NCBI RefSeq assembly: GCF_002564045.1
Contig: NZ_PDJK01000002.1
Location: 2,046,001-2,110,000, forward strand
Length of the DNA: 64,000 nt
Direction of reading: 5' to 3'
Origin: Amycolatopsis sulphurea
GTDB lineage: Bacteria; Actinomycetota; Actinomycetes; Mycobacteriales; Pseudonocardiaceae
The position numbers and the translations under genes are program-made. Under the pieces are notes generated by a model. That model saw only the letters and a list, made by a program, of their open reading frames with translations, ran no database searches and was not told the DNA's origin. Below, piece by piece: positions 39,321-47,407 of this stretch (positions are counted from its first letter, which is position 1; every line of letters begins with the position of its first letter).

Positions 39321-40235
39321 TCAGCGCCGCACGAACCGGGCCACGTGCTCGGCCAGCGTCTCCCCCGCGTCCTCCTGCAGGAAGTGCCCCGCGCCGATGA
39401 TCGTCGGGTGGTCCAGACCTGCCGCGCCCTTGACGCTGCGCTGCAGGATCGGCGCCATCGCGCCGGTGATCGGGTCGCTGTCGGAGAACGCGCACAGCAG
39501 CGGGATGTCCAGACCGGTCAGGGTTTGCCAGGCCAGCCGGTTCGCGTCCGAGGCCGGGTCGTCCGGGCGGGTCGGCACCAGGCCGGGCATCGCCCGCGGG
39601 CCGGCCTTGTACACCTCGTTCGGGAACGGTGCGTCGTAGGCTTCGCGGACCTCGTCCGGCAGCTGCGTGCGGCAGCCCGACTGCACCGCCCGGCCGACGT
39701 CGAGCACCTGCGCGTTCTCCACCGCCTCGCGGAACTTGTGCCAGACCGGCGGCATGTCGGTGTCCCCGGTGGGCAGGCCGGTGTTGGCCGCGACCACGCC
39801 GGCGAACCGGCCGGGATGCTCGGCGACCAGCCGCAGCCCGATCAGCCCGCCCCAGTCCTGTCCGACCAGGGTCACGTCCTGCAGGTCCAGATCGTCGAAG
39901 GCGAACCGGCGCACCCACTCCACATGCCGCGCGTAGCTGTGGTCGGCGATCTCGGCCGGCTTGTCCGAGCGGCCGAATCCGACCAGGTCCGGGGCGATCG
40001 CGCGCAGCCCGGCATCGGCCAGCACCGGCAGCATCTTGCGGTACAGGTAGGACCAGCTGGGCTCGCCGTGCAGCAGCAGCGCCGGCGGCCCGTCCACCGG
40101 GCCCGCCTCGACGTAACCGACTCTGATCAGGCCGCCGTGTGGATCGGCGAGGTTCGTGTACTTCCGGGGAAAGGCGAAATCGGGCAGGTCCTCGAACCGG
40201 TCTTCCGGCGTCCTGAACAATCGCACGAGTCCCAC
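39321..40235 (-). CDS. Haloalkane dehalogenase (alpha/beta hydrolase)
   Basis: The 304-residue protein begins VGLVRLFRTPEDRFEDL. It has the family pattern: LLLHGEPSWSYLYRKMLPVL (oxyanion HGEPxWS), DLVGFGRSDKP, VTLVGQDWGGLIGLRL with the nucleophile Asp and halide-binding Trp near residue 122, an acid residue before PITGAMAPI, and GAGHFLQEDAGE with the catalytic His near 282. It hydrolyses carbon-halogen bonds in known members; the natural substrate is unknown. Start choice is between GTG 40235 and a GTG nine bases later. A C-run upstream may be part of a leaderless promoter. It stands alone. Confidence 0.9.
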   Translation of the reverse strand: MGLVRLFRTPEDRFEDLPDFAFPRKYTNLADPHGGLIRVGYVEAGPVDGPPALLLHGEPSWSYLYRKMLPVLADAGLRAIAPDLVGFGRSDKPAEIADHSYARHVEWVRRFAFDDLDLQDVTLVGQDWGGLIGLRLVAEHPGRFAGVVAANTGLPTGDTDMPPVWHKFREAVENAQVLDVGRAVQSGCRTQLPDEVREAYDAPFPNEVYKAGPRAMPGLVPTRPDDPASDANRLAWQTLTGLDIPLLCAFSDSDPITGAMAPILQRSVKGAAGLDHPTIIGAGHFLQEDAGETLAEHVARFVRR

Positions 40236-40272
40236 GTTAGTGGGAATGTGATCCCGCGGCAGTGCGCGAACG

Positions 40273-40725
40273 CTACGAAATCGCCACAGCGACCACCAGG
40301 CCGAGGCCCAGGTGCGCGGCCGCGACCACGACGCTGGCCGGGGCGAACTGCTCACTCTGGATGGTCGAGCCGACGTCGATCCGGGTCGCCCACTCCAGCA
40401 GCCGCACCGCCAGCACCTGCACGATCACCCCGATCAGGCCGTAGACCAGCGAGGTGATCAGCCCCTCGGTGAGATCGCTCGCCGAGTTGAAGATCGCCAC
40501 CACCACGATGAACGCCATGGACAGCAGCCCGGACGCGGTCACGATCACCGCGTTCGGCAACCCCTGGGTGACCAGCTTGGACAGCTTCCCCGGGGTGGTG
40601 AAGTCGATCGCGTAGAATCCGGCGAACATCAGCAGCAGCCCGATCACGCCGTAGAGCAGGATCGCACCGATCCCGCGCACCAGATCGGAACCGAACGTGC
40701 TGGACAGCGCGAGGGTCGTGGTCAC
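40273..40725 (-). CDS. DUF350 (YjfL-like) membrane protein
   Basis: The 150-residue protein begins MTTTLALSSTFGSDLV. Four membrane helices are visible (GIGAILLYGVIGLLLMFAGF, AVIVTASGLLSMAFIVVVAIF, LITSLVYGLIGVIVQVLAVRLL, ASVVVAAAHLGLGLVVAVAIS). This is the DUF350 family, of which E. coli YjfL is a member. It follows the glutathionylspermidine synthase-like gene on the same strand by 56 bp, the same association as in enterobacterial yjf clusters. Function is unknown; the operon suggests membrane-linked peptide or polyamine ligase chemistry. Confidence 0.85.
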   Translation of the reverse strand: MTTTLALSSTFGSDLVRGIGAILLYGVIGLLLMFAGFYAIDFTTPGKLSKLVTQGLPNAVIVTASGLLSMAFIVVVAIFNSASDLTEGLITSLVYGLIGVIVQVLAVRLLEWATRIDVGSTIQSEQFAPASVVVAAAHLGLGLVVAVAIS

Positions 40726-40781
40726 CGGGATCTCCCTGAACGATCAGCACGAAACGCGTGAATCAGACAGGCAGGGTTGTA

Positions 40782-41948
40782 TCACGTCTCGCGGATCCGA
40801 TGGGGGACGAACGCCGCGCCGTCGTCGGTGACCAGCCCACTGGTTTCCCGGATGCCGAGCCCGGCCGAGGCGTCGCCGACCACCCAGGCACCCAGCGCCG
40901 GCCGGTAGCCGTCGAACTCCGGCAGCGGGTCGAACGCCTGGTAGACGTAGCCCTCCGCACCGTAGACACCATCGGTCTGGGTCTCGTAACCAGTGGCCAC
41001 GATCTGCACGTTCGCGCCCTCGCGGCCCAGCTTCGGCTTGCGCACGTACTCGGTGAGCAGGCCGGGGTCGTCAGTGAACGCGGGCAGCAGGTTCGGGTGC
41101 CCGGGGTAGTTCTCCCACAGCACCGCGAGCAGCGCTTTGTTCGACAGCAGCATCTTCCACAGCGGCTCGACCCACAGCGTGCGCGGCATGGTCTCCACCG
41201 CGTAGCGGCCGAACTCCTCGTCGACCACCCATTCCCATGGGTAGAGCTTCACCACCGTGGCCATCTGCGCTTCTTCGAGGTCCACGAACCGCTTGAGCAC
41301 CGGGTCCCAGCCGATCTCCTCGATCGACAGGCCCACCGTGTCCAGCCCGGCCTCGGCCGCGGTCTCCTGCAGGTACGCGGTGGTCACGTGGTCCTCGCCG
41401 CTGGGGTCGGCCGAGGACCAGGTGAAGTGCAACTCCTTCGAGGGCAGCTTGTCGCCGAGTTCGGCCCAGCGCTCCACCAGCTTCTCGTGGATGGAGTTCC
41501 ACTGGTCGTCATCCGGGAAGATCTCGGTTTTCCAGTGCCACTGCAGCACCGACGCCTCGAGCAGGGTGGTCGGCGTGTCCGCGTTGTACTCCAGCAGCTT
41601 GGCCGGGGACTTGCCGTCGTAGCGCAGGTCGAACCGGCCGTAGACGTGCGGATCCTGCCGTTTCCACGATTCGGCGATGTGCGGCCACACCCACTCCGGG
41701 ATGCCGAAGCGCCGGTACCCCTCGGTGGTCACCACGTTGTCCACGGCTTCGAGGCACATCGAATGCAGCAGCTCGACGTCCGCCTCCACCGACAGCACCT
41801 CGTCCATGTCGAAGACGTAGTGCACCGACTCGTCCCAGTACGGCCGGGCCTTTCCGGCCCCGTCACGCGCCGGGGTGCCGTACACCAAGCCCTGCTCTTC
41901 GACGATCCGCTGCCAGTCGCGGCGCGGCTGCTTGCGGTCCCGGTACAC
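40782..41948 (-). CDS. Glutathionylspermidine synthase-like ATP-grasp protein (YjfC-like)
   Basis: The 388-residue protein begins VYRDRKQPRRDWQRIVE. It matches the GSP_synth ATP-grasp domain: FDLRYDGKSPAKLLEYNADTPTTLLEAS is the signature. VKLYPWEWVVDEEFG, ENYPGHPNLLPAF and YVRKPKLGREGANV (ATP-binding Lys and Gly loop) follow. Mycothiol-producing actinobacteria do not use glutathione, so the true substrate is likely another peptide or amine. GTG 41948 directly abuts the TAG of the upstream membrane protein gene. With DUF350 downstream this forms a YjfM-YjfC-YjfL-like operon. Confidence 0.88.
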   Translation of the reverse strand: MYRDRKQPRRDWQRIVEEQGLVYGTPARDGAGKARPYWDESVHYVFDMDEVLSVEADVELLHSMCLEAVDNVVTTEGYRRFGIPEWVWPHIAESWKRQDPHVYGRFDLRYDGKSPAKLLEYNADTPTTLLEASVLQWHWKTEIFPDDDQWNSIHEKLVERWAELGDKLPSKELHFTWSSADPSGEDHVTTAYLQETAAEAGLDTVGLSIEEIGWDPVLKRFVDLEEAQMATVVKLYPWEWVVDEEFGRYAVETMPRTLWVEPLWKMLLSNKALLAVLWENYPGHPNLLPAFTDDPGLLTEYVRKPKLGREGANVQIVATGYETQTDGVYGAEGYVYQAFDPLPEFDGYRPALGAWVVGDASAGLGIRETSGLVTDDGAAFVPHRIRET

Positions 41949-42569
41949 CTACGAGCCTCCGCTCTTCCCGGTCCCGCCGGTGCCCCCGGACGTTCCGGAC
42001 TTGCCACTGATGCCGAACCCACCGCGTTGCACGCTGGTGCCCGACTTGGTCGAAACATTGGTGTTGCCCGACGGCGCGGTGAAGCTGCCCCCGGCAACGC
42101 GCTGGCCGATGTTGCCGGACCCGCCGTAGTTGTACCGGTACTGAGAGAAACCGCCGCCGGGCAGGGGGATGAACCAGAAGCCGCCGCTGAAGTGGCCGCC
42201 GTGGCTGCTGGCGTAGCTCTCGTCGCAGTACTCGTCGTTCTGGATCACGCCGTTGGCATCCGTGCAGACAGCGGTCGTCTCGGCGGGCTTCGCGACGGTG
42301 TAGTAGGTCGCGATGAGTCCGGCGAGCCCGACGGTGACCCCGCCGCCGATCAGGATCTTGCGCTTGGTGCCGGCCTTCTTCGCCGCGGCCGCGCTGGCCT
42401 CGGCGGCCTCCTGCGCTTCGCGCTCCTGGTCGGCGAGCGCCTGACGGCGCGCCCGTTGCTCGGCAAGCGAAGGCTCCCGCGGCTGTGTGCTCGCGTCCTG
42501 GAAGCGCATCGAACCGCGCTGCGGGTTGTCCTCCGGCTGGCCCCCGATGTTGTCGTCGTCCTGCGTCAT
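41949..42569 (-). CDS. Gly/Ser-rich membrane-anchored protein (YjfM/DUF1190-like context)
   Basis: The 206-residue protein begins MTQDDDNIGGQPEDNP. A charged coiled-coil stretch (LAEQRARRQALADQEREAQ, about residues 33-60) is followed by a membrane helix (RKILIGGGVTVGLAGLIATYYTV, about 70-92) and an external part. That part has a cysteine pair (AVCTDANGVIQNDEYCDE) and a Gly/Ser/Thr-rich tail. Cysteine spacing and gene order recall DUF1190/YgiB-type proteins, which accompany GSP synthase-like genes in enterobacteria. The match is by context, not clear homology. It is the first gene of the three-gene operon. Confidence 0.75.
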   Translation of the reverse strand: MTQDDDNIGGQPEDNPQRGSMRFQDASTQPREPSLAEQRARRQALADQEREAQEAAEASAAAAKKAGTKRKILIGGGVTVGLAGLIATYYTVAKPAETTAVCTDANGVIQNDEYCDESYASSHGGHFSGGFWFIPLPGGGFSQYRYNYGGSGNIGQRVAGGSFTAPSGNTNVSTKSGTSVQRGGFGISGKSGTSGGTGGTGKSGGS

Positions 42570-42664
42570 CTACAGCTCCGTAATCCCCCGGCACGGCGAA
42601 CCCATCTCCACAGTAGCCACCCGGCACACGCAAGACTCACGCGGCGCGGGCATCATAGGTAACG

Positions 42665-43621
42665 ATGTCCCGAGGTGCCGAGCGGTTCCCTGCGCAGATG
42701 AAGACCCTGACGACCCGTGTGGTGATGGCCGGGGTGTTCCTTGGCGCCATCATCGCGCTCGCGCTGAGCGTCACGTTCTCCTGGACCGACACGCTCGCCG
42801 GCGGGAGCAAACTCAGCGAAGCCGCCGAGCAGGCCTTTCATTCGCCGCCCGGCAGCTGCCTGACCTGGGCCGCCACCGACGCCTCGGACGCGCACCAGGT
42901 GGCGTGCGAGCAGCCGCACCTGTTCGAGGTGACCGGCAGCATCGACCTCGGCGCCCAGTTCAACGAGGAAGCGCCGTTCCCCTCGCTCGACCAGTGGCAG
43001 CAGATCGCCGAGCAGAAGTGCAACAGCGATATGCAGCCTTACCTCGGGCACCGGCTCGATCCGTACGGCAAGCTCACCACCAACCTGCTGCGACCCGCCC
43101 CCGCGCAGTGGTCCAACGGCGATCGCCAGCTGCGCTGTGGCCTGCAGTGGTCCGGCCCCGGCGGCAAACTGCAGCCGACCACCGGCCCGGCCAAGAGCCA
43201 GGATCAGTCGCTGGTCTGGGAGCCGGGGACCTGCCTGGCACTGGCGGGCAAGGGCGTCGGCGACCCGGTGGACTGCGCCCGCCCGCACTCCTACGAGATC
43301 ATCGCGACCCTGGACCTGGGCCAGAACTTCAAGAACGGCTACCCGAACCAGAAGGACCAGAAGGCCTGGCTGGACACCGAGTGCACCAAGGCCGCCAAGG
43401 ATTACACCGGTGGCGCCGACCTCGGCGAGAAGAAGCTGATCCTCGGCTGGGACGTGCGCGAGCAGGAGAGCTGGGACGCCGGGTCCACCAAGGTCAACTG
43501 CAAGGTCGCGGCCACCTTGGCCGACGGCAGCGGCTTCCAGGCGGTGACCGGGAGCGTGAAGGCGCAGTCCGCGCCGGATTCGCCTGAGGGCAGCCCGCCC
43601 AGTTCGACCGGGAACCGCTGA
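42665..43621 (+). CDS. Septum-formation family membrane protein
   Basis: The 318-residue protein begins MSRGAERFPAQMKTLTT. One membrane helix (VVMAGVFLGAIIALALSVTFS, about residues 18-39) precedes two similar extracytoplasmic modules. Each has cysteines and an AC/VDCxxPHxFEV-like core (QVACEQPHLFEVTGS near 83-97, DPVDCARPHSYEIIAT near 200-215). This is the septum formation family of actinobacteria, proposed to act at division sites. A downstream ATG (42,698) could also be used. It is divergent from the YjfM-like operon and is followed three bases later by the metallopeptidase gene. Confidence 0.85.
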   Translation: MSRGAERFPAQMKTLTTRVVMAGVFLGAIIALALSVTFSWTDTLAGGSKLSEAAEQAFHSPPGSCLTWAATDASDAHQVACEQPHLFEVTGSIDLGAQFNEEAPFPSLDQWQQIAEQKCNSDMQPYLGHRLDPYGKLTTNLLRPAPAQWSNGDRQLRCGLQWSGPGGKLQPTTGPAKSQDQSLVWEPGTCLALAGKGVGDPVDCARPHSYEIIATLDLGQNFKNGYPNQKDQKAWLDTECTKAAKDYTGGADLGEKKLILGWDVREQESWDAGSTKVNCKVAATLADGSGFQAVTGSVKAQSAPDSPEGSPPSSTGNR

Positions 43622-43623
43622 CC

Positions 43624-43974
43624 GTGCCGGTCGAAATGCCCCGCAGCCGCTTCGAGGTGCTGGTCTCCGAAGCACTGGACCAGGTCCCCGCCGAGTTCGC
43701 GGCGGCGATGGACAACGTCGTGGTGCTGGTCGAGGAGCACAACGACGAGGCACCCGACATCCTCGGCCTCTATCACGGCGTCGCCCTCACCGAGCGCACC
43801 AGCCACTACGGCGGCGTACTGCCGGACCGGATTTCGATCTACCGCGAACCGATCCTCGCCATGTGCGAGAACGAGGACGAGGTCGTGGAGGAAGTGCTGA
43901 TCACCGTGGTGCACGAACTCGGCCACCACTTCGGCCTGGACGACCAGCGGCTGCACGAACTCGGCTGGGGCTGA
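43624..43974 (+). CDS. Minimal zincin metallopeptidase-like protein
   Basis: The 116-residue protein begins VPVEMPRSRFEVLVSEAL. It has the compact PF06262-type zincin fold with VVHELGHHFGLDDQRLHELGW: HExxH plus the third ligand Asp. VFLFRENLE-type substrate strands are replaced by DRISIYREPILAMCENEDE. No signal peptide is present, so it is cytoplasmic. GTG 43624 follows the septum protein stop by two bases, indicating co-translation. Members are common in actinobacteria; targets are unknown. Confidence 0.9.
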   Translation: MPVEMPRSRFEVLVSEALDQVPAEFAAAMDNVVVLVEEHNDEAPDILGLYHGVALTERTSHYGGVLPDRISIYREPILAMCENEDEVVEEVLITVVHELGHHFGLDDQRLHELGWG

Positions 43975-44258
43975 GCGGCCGGCTCTTGGTGGTCACCACT
44001 GGTGATCACCACTGCGGAAATCGCCGCTGCGGTGATGTTCGCTTACCGTTCCCCCTTTGCCACGCCGGACCGCGGCAGGAAATCCACTTAAAGTCATGGA
44101 GCGGTCACCATCTGCTGTTTTTCCCGGTAAGCTGGGCTTCAGCACACAGATCGAGACATACCTCGCGCGAAGCGAACCAGCACTCGGGCGTGGAACAGCA
44201 GTCAGGCGCGGAGCGGTAGTCAATCGTGGAACAGCAGTCAGGCGCGGGACGGTAGTCG
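43975..44258. other. Intergenic region with hairpin and 32-bp tandem repeat
   Basis: GGTGGTCACCACTGGTGATC with following CACCACT (about 43,988-44,014) can form a hairpin and may terminate the upstream operon. A 32-bp direct repeat lies at 44,189-44,220 and 44,225-44,256 (CGTGGAACAGCAGTCAGGCG and onward), immediately before the transporter start; a third partial GCGGTAGTCGG follows. Confidence 0.6.
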
Positions 44259-45488
44259 GTGCACAGCGGTAGTCGGTTGCAGAACACCGGCCGGGTGGGC
44301 AGCGATCACCGGTTCCGCTGGCTGCTCGCCTCCAGCGCCACCGCCAACCTCGGCGACGGCATCGGCAAGGTCGCGTTCCCGCTGCTGGCCACCACGCTCA
44401 CCCGCGATCCGGTGCAGATCGCCGCGCTGTCCGCGGTGCAGTTCCTGCCCTGGCTGCTGTTCGCGATACCGGCCGGAGCGCTCATCGACCGGGTGGACCG
44501 GAAGAAGGCGATGATCGCGGCGAACACGGCGCGGGCCGTGGTGGTCGCCGCGGTCACCGTGCTCGTCGCGGTGCACGCGATGGACATCTGGACGATCTAC
44601 GTCGCCGCGGTGCTGGTCGGCACCGCGGAAACGGTGGCCGACAGCACGGCGAACGTGCTGCCGCCCGCCCTCGTCCCGGCCGATGGGCTGGAGAGCGCGA
44701 ACAGCCGGCTGCAGGCGTGCGAGATCGTCGGGCAGACTTTCCTCGGCGGGCCGGTCGGCAGCGCCACCTTCGCGCTGTTCGCCGCGTTCCCGTTCCTGCT
44801 CACCTCGGCCGGCTTCGCGGTGGCCGCCGCGGTGCTGCTGGGGCTCGCCGGCAGCTACCGGCCCCGAGCGGAGACCGCCGCGATCAGCATCCAGGCCGGT
44901 TTCACCGCAGGCGCCCGCTGGCTGCGGGAGCACCCGACGCTGCTGCGCCTGCTCGCGGTGGCCGGGCTGCTGAGCCTGGTCAGCGAGCTGGCCCAGGCGC
45001 AGCTGGTGCTCTACGCGCTGGAGGACCTGCGGCTGTCCGAGGCCGCCTTCGGCCTGTTCTCGTTCGTCGGCGGCATCGGTGGGCTGGCCGGGGCCGCGCT
45101 GGCCCCGCGGCTGGTCCGGCGGACCGGACGGCGACCGGTGCTGATCGGCGGGGTGCTGTGCTGCGCGCTGGGCTTCACCGGGATGGGGCTGGTCCGTCAG
45201 CCGGTACTCGCCGCGCTGCTGTTCGGCCTGTTCGCCGCCGCGGTCGTCGCGGTGAACGTAGTGCTCGCGACCGCCCGTCACACACTCGTGCCGGGCGAGC
45301 TGCTCGGCCGGGTGCTCGGTGTCTGGCGCACCGTCGTGTGGGGCGCGATCCCGGTCGGCGCGCTGCTCGGCGGTCTGTGCACCGAGCTGCTCGGCTCGGC
45401 CAGCCACACGTTCACCGCGTCCGGCGTGCTGCTGCTCGCCGTGGCCGGGTACGCCGCATTCGCACTGCGACGGCACGCACTTCGGTGA
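44259..45488 (+). CDS. MFS transporter
   Basis: The 409-residue protein has about twelve membrane helices. The first conserved loop is GALIDRVDRKKAMIAANTARAV (motif A-like, near residues 72-95). ALVPADGLESANSRLQACEIVGQTFLGGPVGS near 145-175 and a VPGELLGRVLGVWRTVVWGAIPVGALLGG segment near 345-375 fit the MFS_3/enterobactin exporter-like branch. Substrate is unknown; drug or siderophore export is likely for this branch. GTG 44259 and a GTG 12 codons later are both possible starts. Tandem repeats fill the region before it. Confidence 0.88.
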   Translation: MHSGSRLQNTGRVGSDHRFRWLLASSATANLGDGIGKVAFPLLATTLTRDPVQIAALSAVQFLPWLLFAIPAGALIDRVDRKKAMIAANTARAVVVAAVTVLVAVHAMDIWTIYVAAVLVGTAETVADSTANVLPPALVPADGLESANSRLQACEIVGQTFLGGPVGSATFALFAAFPFLLTSAGFAVAAAVLLGLAGSYRPRAETAAISIQAGFTAGARWLREHPTLLRLLAVAGLLSLVSELAQAQLVLYALEDLRLSEAAFGLFSFVGGIGGLAGAALAPRLVRRTGRRPVLIGGVLCCALGFTGMGLVRQPVLAALLFGLFAAAVVAVNVVLATARHTLVPGELLGRVLGVWRTVVWGAIPVGALLGGLCTELLGSASHTFTASGVLLLAVAGYAAFALRRHALR

Positions 45489-45567
45489 CAAAACGGCCTC
45501 GGACCGCCGCTGTGGTGCGGTTTCGGTGCTGGAATGACAAGTCAGCCCGGCCGCCGGGAGGTCCGTC

Positions 45568-46017
45568 ATGTCCACAGTCGACACCCCGCCCCTGCCGGAC
45601 GGCGACCAGCGCGAACGTCCGGTGCCCGCCGCCCGCCGCCGGCTGGTGCTCGCCGCGGTCGCCGGCTTCGTGCTCGGCGCCTGCGTGATCGGCCTGCTCT
45701 GGACGTTGTCCGGGCAACGTGGCGGCGCCGACGAGGACGCGGCCGCCGCCTGCTCGGCCTTCTACCGGGCCGGACGGATACCGGACACCACCGGCGGGGC
45801 CGGCGCCGCCCAGTTCACCCGCATGGCCGACGACTCGATCAACCGGATCGCCGCCGCGTTCTCCCTGGCCAAAGCGGCCTCCGCGTTCAACAGCACCTAC
45901 CAGCCACTCGCGCAGAGCCTGGGGAACGTGAACCTGATGGTGGCCGGCGGCCGCTTCGACGATCGCGGCGCGCAGGCCGACGTCATCCGGGTGCAAGAAC
46001 TCTGCGCACGCGGCTGA
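45568..46017 (+). CDS. Membrane-anchored hypothetical protein
   Basis: The 149-residue protein begins MSTVDTPPLPDGDQRER. One membrane helix (RLVLAAVAGFVLGACVIGLLWTL, about residues 25-48) leads to an external helical domain with two cysteines (AAACSAFYRAGRIPDTT and VQELCARG), probably disulfide-linked. GGGAGGTCCGTC precedes the ATG. It is 79 bp after the transporter and convergent with the DUF4232 gene by eight bases. Family not recognised; such proteins are common and uncharacterised in actinobacteria. Confidence 0.75.
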   Translation: MSTVDTPPLPDGDQRERPVPAARRRLVLAAVAGFVLGACVIGLLWTLSGQRGGADEDAAAACSAFYRAGRIPDTTGGAGAAQFTRMADDSINRIAAAFSLAKAASAFNSTYQPLAQSLGNVNLMVAGGRFDDRGAQADVIRVQELCARG

Positions 46018-46024
46018 AGCCCGC

Positions 46025-46672
46025 TTACGCCCGCCGGACCGTCTTCACGCTGAGCTGATGCCCCGGAATCTGCGCACCATTACAGCCAGTGGTCGGGTCG
46101 GCGACGAACTGTGCCGCCTTTTCCTGTGGCAGGTAAACCCGCAGCCCCTTGACCGCAGTCGGCTGACAAGCTGACGGGTCGAAGTTGTGCACCTGCACGA
46201 ACTGAATGTCCGCGGCCGCCGACTGCCCCGGAGCCAGCTTGATCGCCGGCCCCTTCGTGCCCTCGCGGTAAGCGTCCTGCCCGACCTGCCGCCCGTCGCT
46301 CCCGGTCACATAGGACACCCCGGGATAACCCTGGATCGTGCAAGCCGTCCCACTGGTGTTCTTGATCAGCAACGGCCGGTAGTTCGAGCCCGCGCCAGCG
46401 TCGCCCTGGCCGAGCGACAGCGTGACGTCGGCTGCCTTGCACAGCCCGTCACCCGCCGGTTGCGCGGAGGCCTGCGCGCTGCTCGAAGGGCTGGGCGGCG
46501 AAGGAGTAGCCGTACCGGCCGTCGAGGTCTCGGAGACATTCGATGACGGACTGCTCGCGGACGGCTGGGTGCCGCTGCCGCACGCGGACAACAGGAGAAC
46601 GCCGGAAGCACCGGCCGCAGCCATCACGACCTGGGAGATCTTCTTAGGGGTGATCTTCTCAGTGCCAGCCAT
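46025..46672 (-). CDS. DUF4232-type secreted lipoprotein
   Basis: The 215-residue protein begins MAGTEKITPKKISQVVM. A signal sequence with lipobox (AAAGASGVLLLSACGSG) is followed by a Ser/Thr/Pro linker (about residues 37-70) and a DUF4232 domain. The domain has two cysteine pairs (LCKAADVTLSLGQGDAGAGS, GTACTIQGYPGVSYV, SACQPTAVKG, TTGCNGAQI). The fold is beta-sandwich-like; function unknown. ATG 46672 with GAGGCGAG upstream is preferred over longer frames because it places the signal at the N-terminus. Confidence 0.85.
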   Translation of the reverse strand: MAGTEKITPKKISQVVMAAAGASGVLLLSACGSGTQPSASSPSSNVSETSTAGTATPSPPSPSSSAQASAQPAGDGLCKAADVTLSLGQGDAGAGSNYRPLLIKNTSGTACTIQGYPGVSYVTGSDGRQVGQDAYREGTKGPAIKLAPGQSAAADIQFVQVHNFDPSACQPTAVKGLRVYLPQEKAAQFVADPTTGCNGAQIPGHQLSVKTVRRA

Positions 46673-46792
46673 TTCACTCGCCTCGCAAAGCAGGGGAAGC
46701 AATCCTGGGTGGAACCTACCCAGAGGACGCGCGAACCACCGACCGAGTTGCCACCCGTCCGGCCAGTTCCCCACATCGAGTTCACTCGGGAT

Positions 46793-47407
46793 TCACAGCG
46801 AGGTGTCGATCCAGCGCAGGCACCGCCAGCCGGCGGGCTCGGCCAGCAGCTCGATCGAGGCGGTGTTCGGGATGAGCGCCGAGGCGGCCACCTCGGCGGA
46901 CACGTTCGAGGCCAGCCACTCCCCGGCGAGCCGGATCGCGCCGCCGTGGCTGACCAGCACGATTGCCCCGTCAGGCGCGGATTCCTCGTGCTTGGCCCGC
47001 AGCTCGGCGACCGCCCGCAGCATCCGCTCGCGGACCTGAGCCCCGGTTTCCCCACCAGGCATCGCCAGGTCGAGTTCCCCGCGTGTCCACGCGGTGAAGA
47101 CCCGCATGTAGCCGTCGACAGCCGCGCCGTCGGTCCGGCCCTCCAGCTCCCCGACCCCGACCTCCTTGACGCCCTCGATCACCTGCACGTCGAAGCCGAG
47201 CGCCTCGGCCAGCGGCGCCGCGGTCTGCTGTGCACGGACGGCCTGCGAGGCGTACACCGCCACAATCGGCTCGGCCGCCAGGCGCTGTGCAAGAACCCTC
47301 GCCTGCTCCTGGCCGGTTTCGGTAAGCGGCGAGCCGGGCAAGGCGGTGTCCAGCGCGCCCCGCAGATTGGCCTCGGTCTGGCCGTGCCGGACCAGCAGGA
47401 GTCTCAC
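46793..47407 (-). CDS. Histidine phosphatase family protein (phosphoglycerate mutase-like)
   Basis: The 204-residue enzyme begins VRLLLVRHGQTEANLRG; RHGQTEAN holds the phospho-accepting His near residue 8. YASQAVRAQQTAAPLAEALG has the second phosphate-pocket Arg, EGRTDG follows, and VLVSHGGAIR near 155 holds the second His. It may dephosphorylate a sugar phosphate or similar small substrate; the exact one is unclear. GTG 47407 overlaps the pheA stop as GTGA, so the two are co-translated. Confidence 0.9.
   Translation of the reverse strand: MRLLLVRHGQTEANLRGALDTALPGSPLTETGQEQARVLAQRLAAEPIVAVYASQAVRAQQTAAPLAEALGFDVQVIEGVKEVGVGELEGRTDGAAVDGYMRVFTAWTRGELDLAMPGGETGAQVRERMLRAVAELRAKHEESAPDGAIVLVSHGGAIRLAGEWLASNVSAEVAASALIPNTASIELLAEPAGWRCLRWIDTSL

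Noticed and set aside
44238..45584. A 448-codon Gln/Arg/Glu-rich minus-strand frame
   Set aside because: Antisense shadow of the MFS transporter; composition is typical of out-of-frame high-GC DNA.
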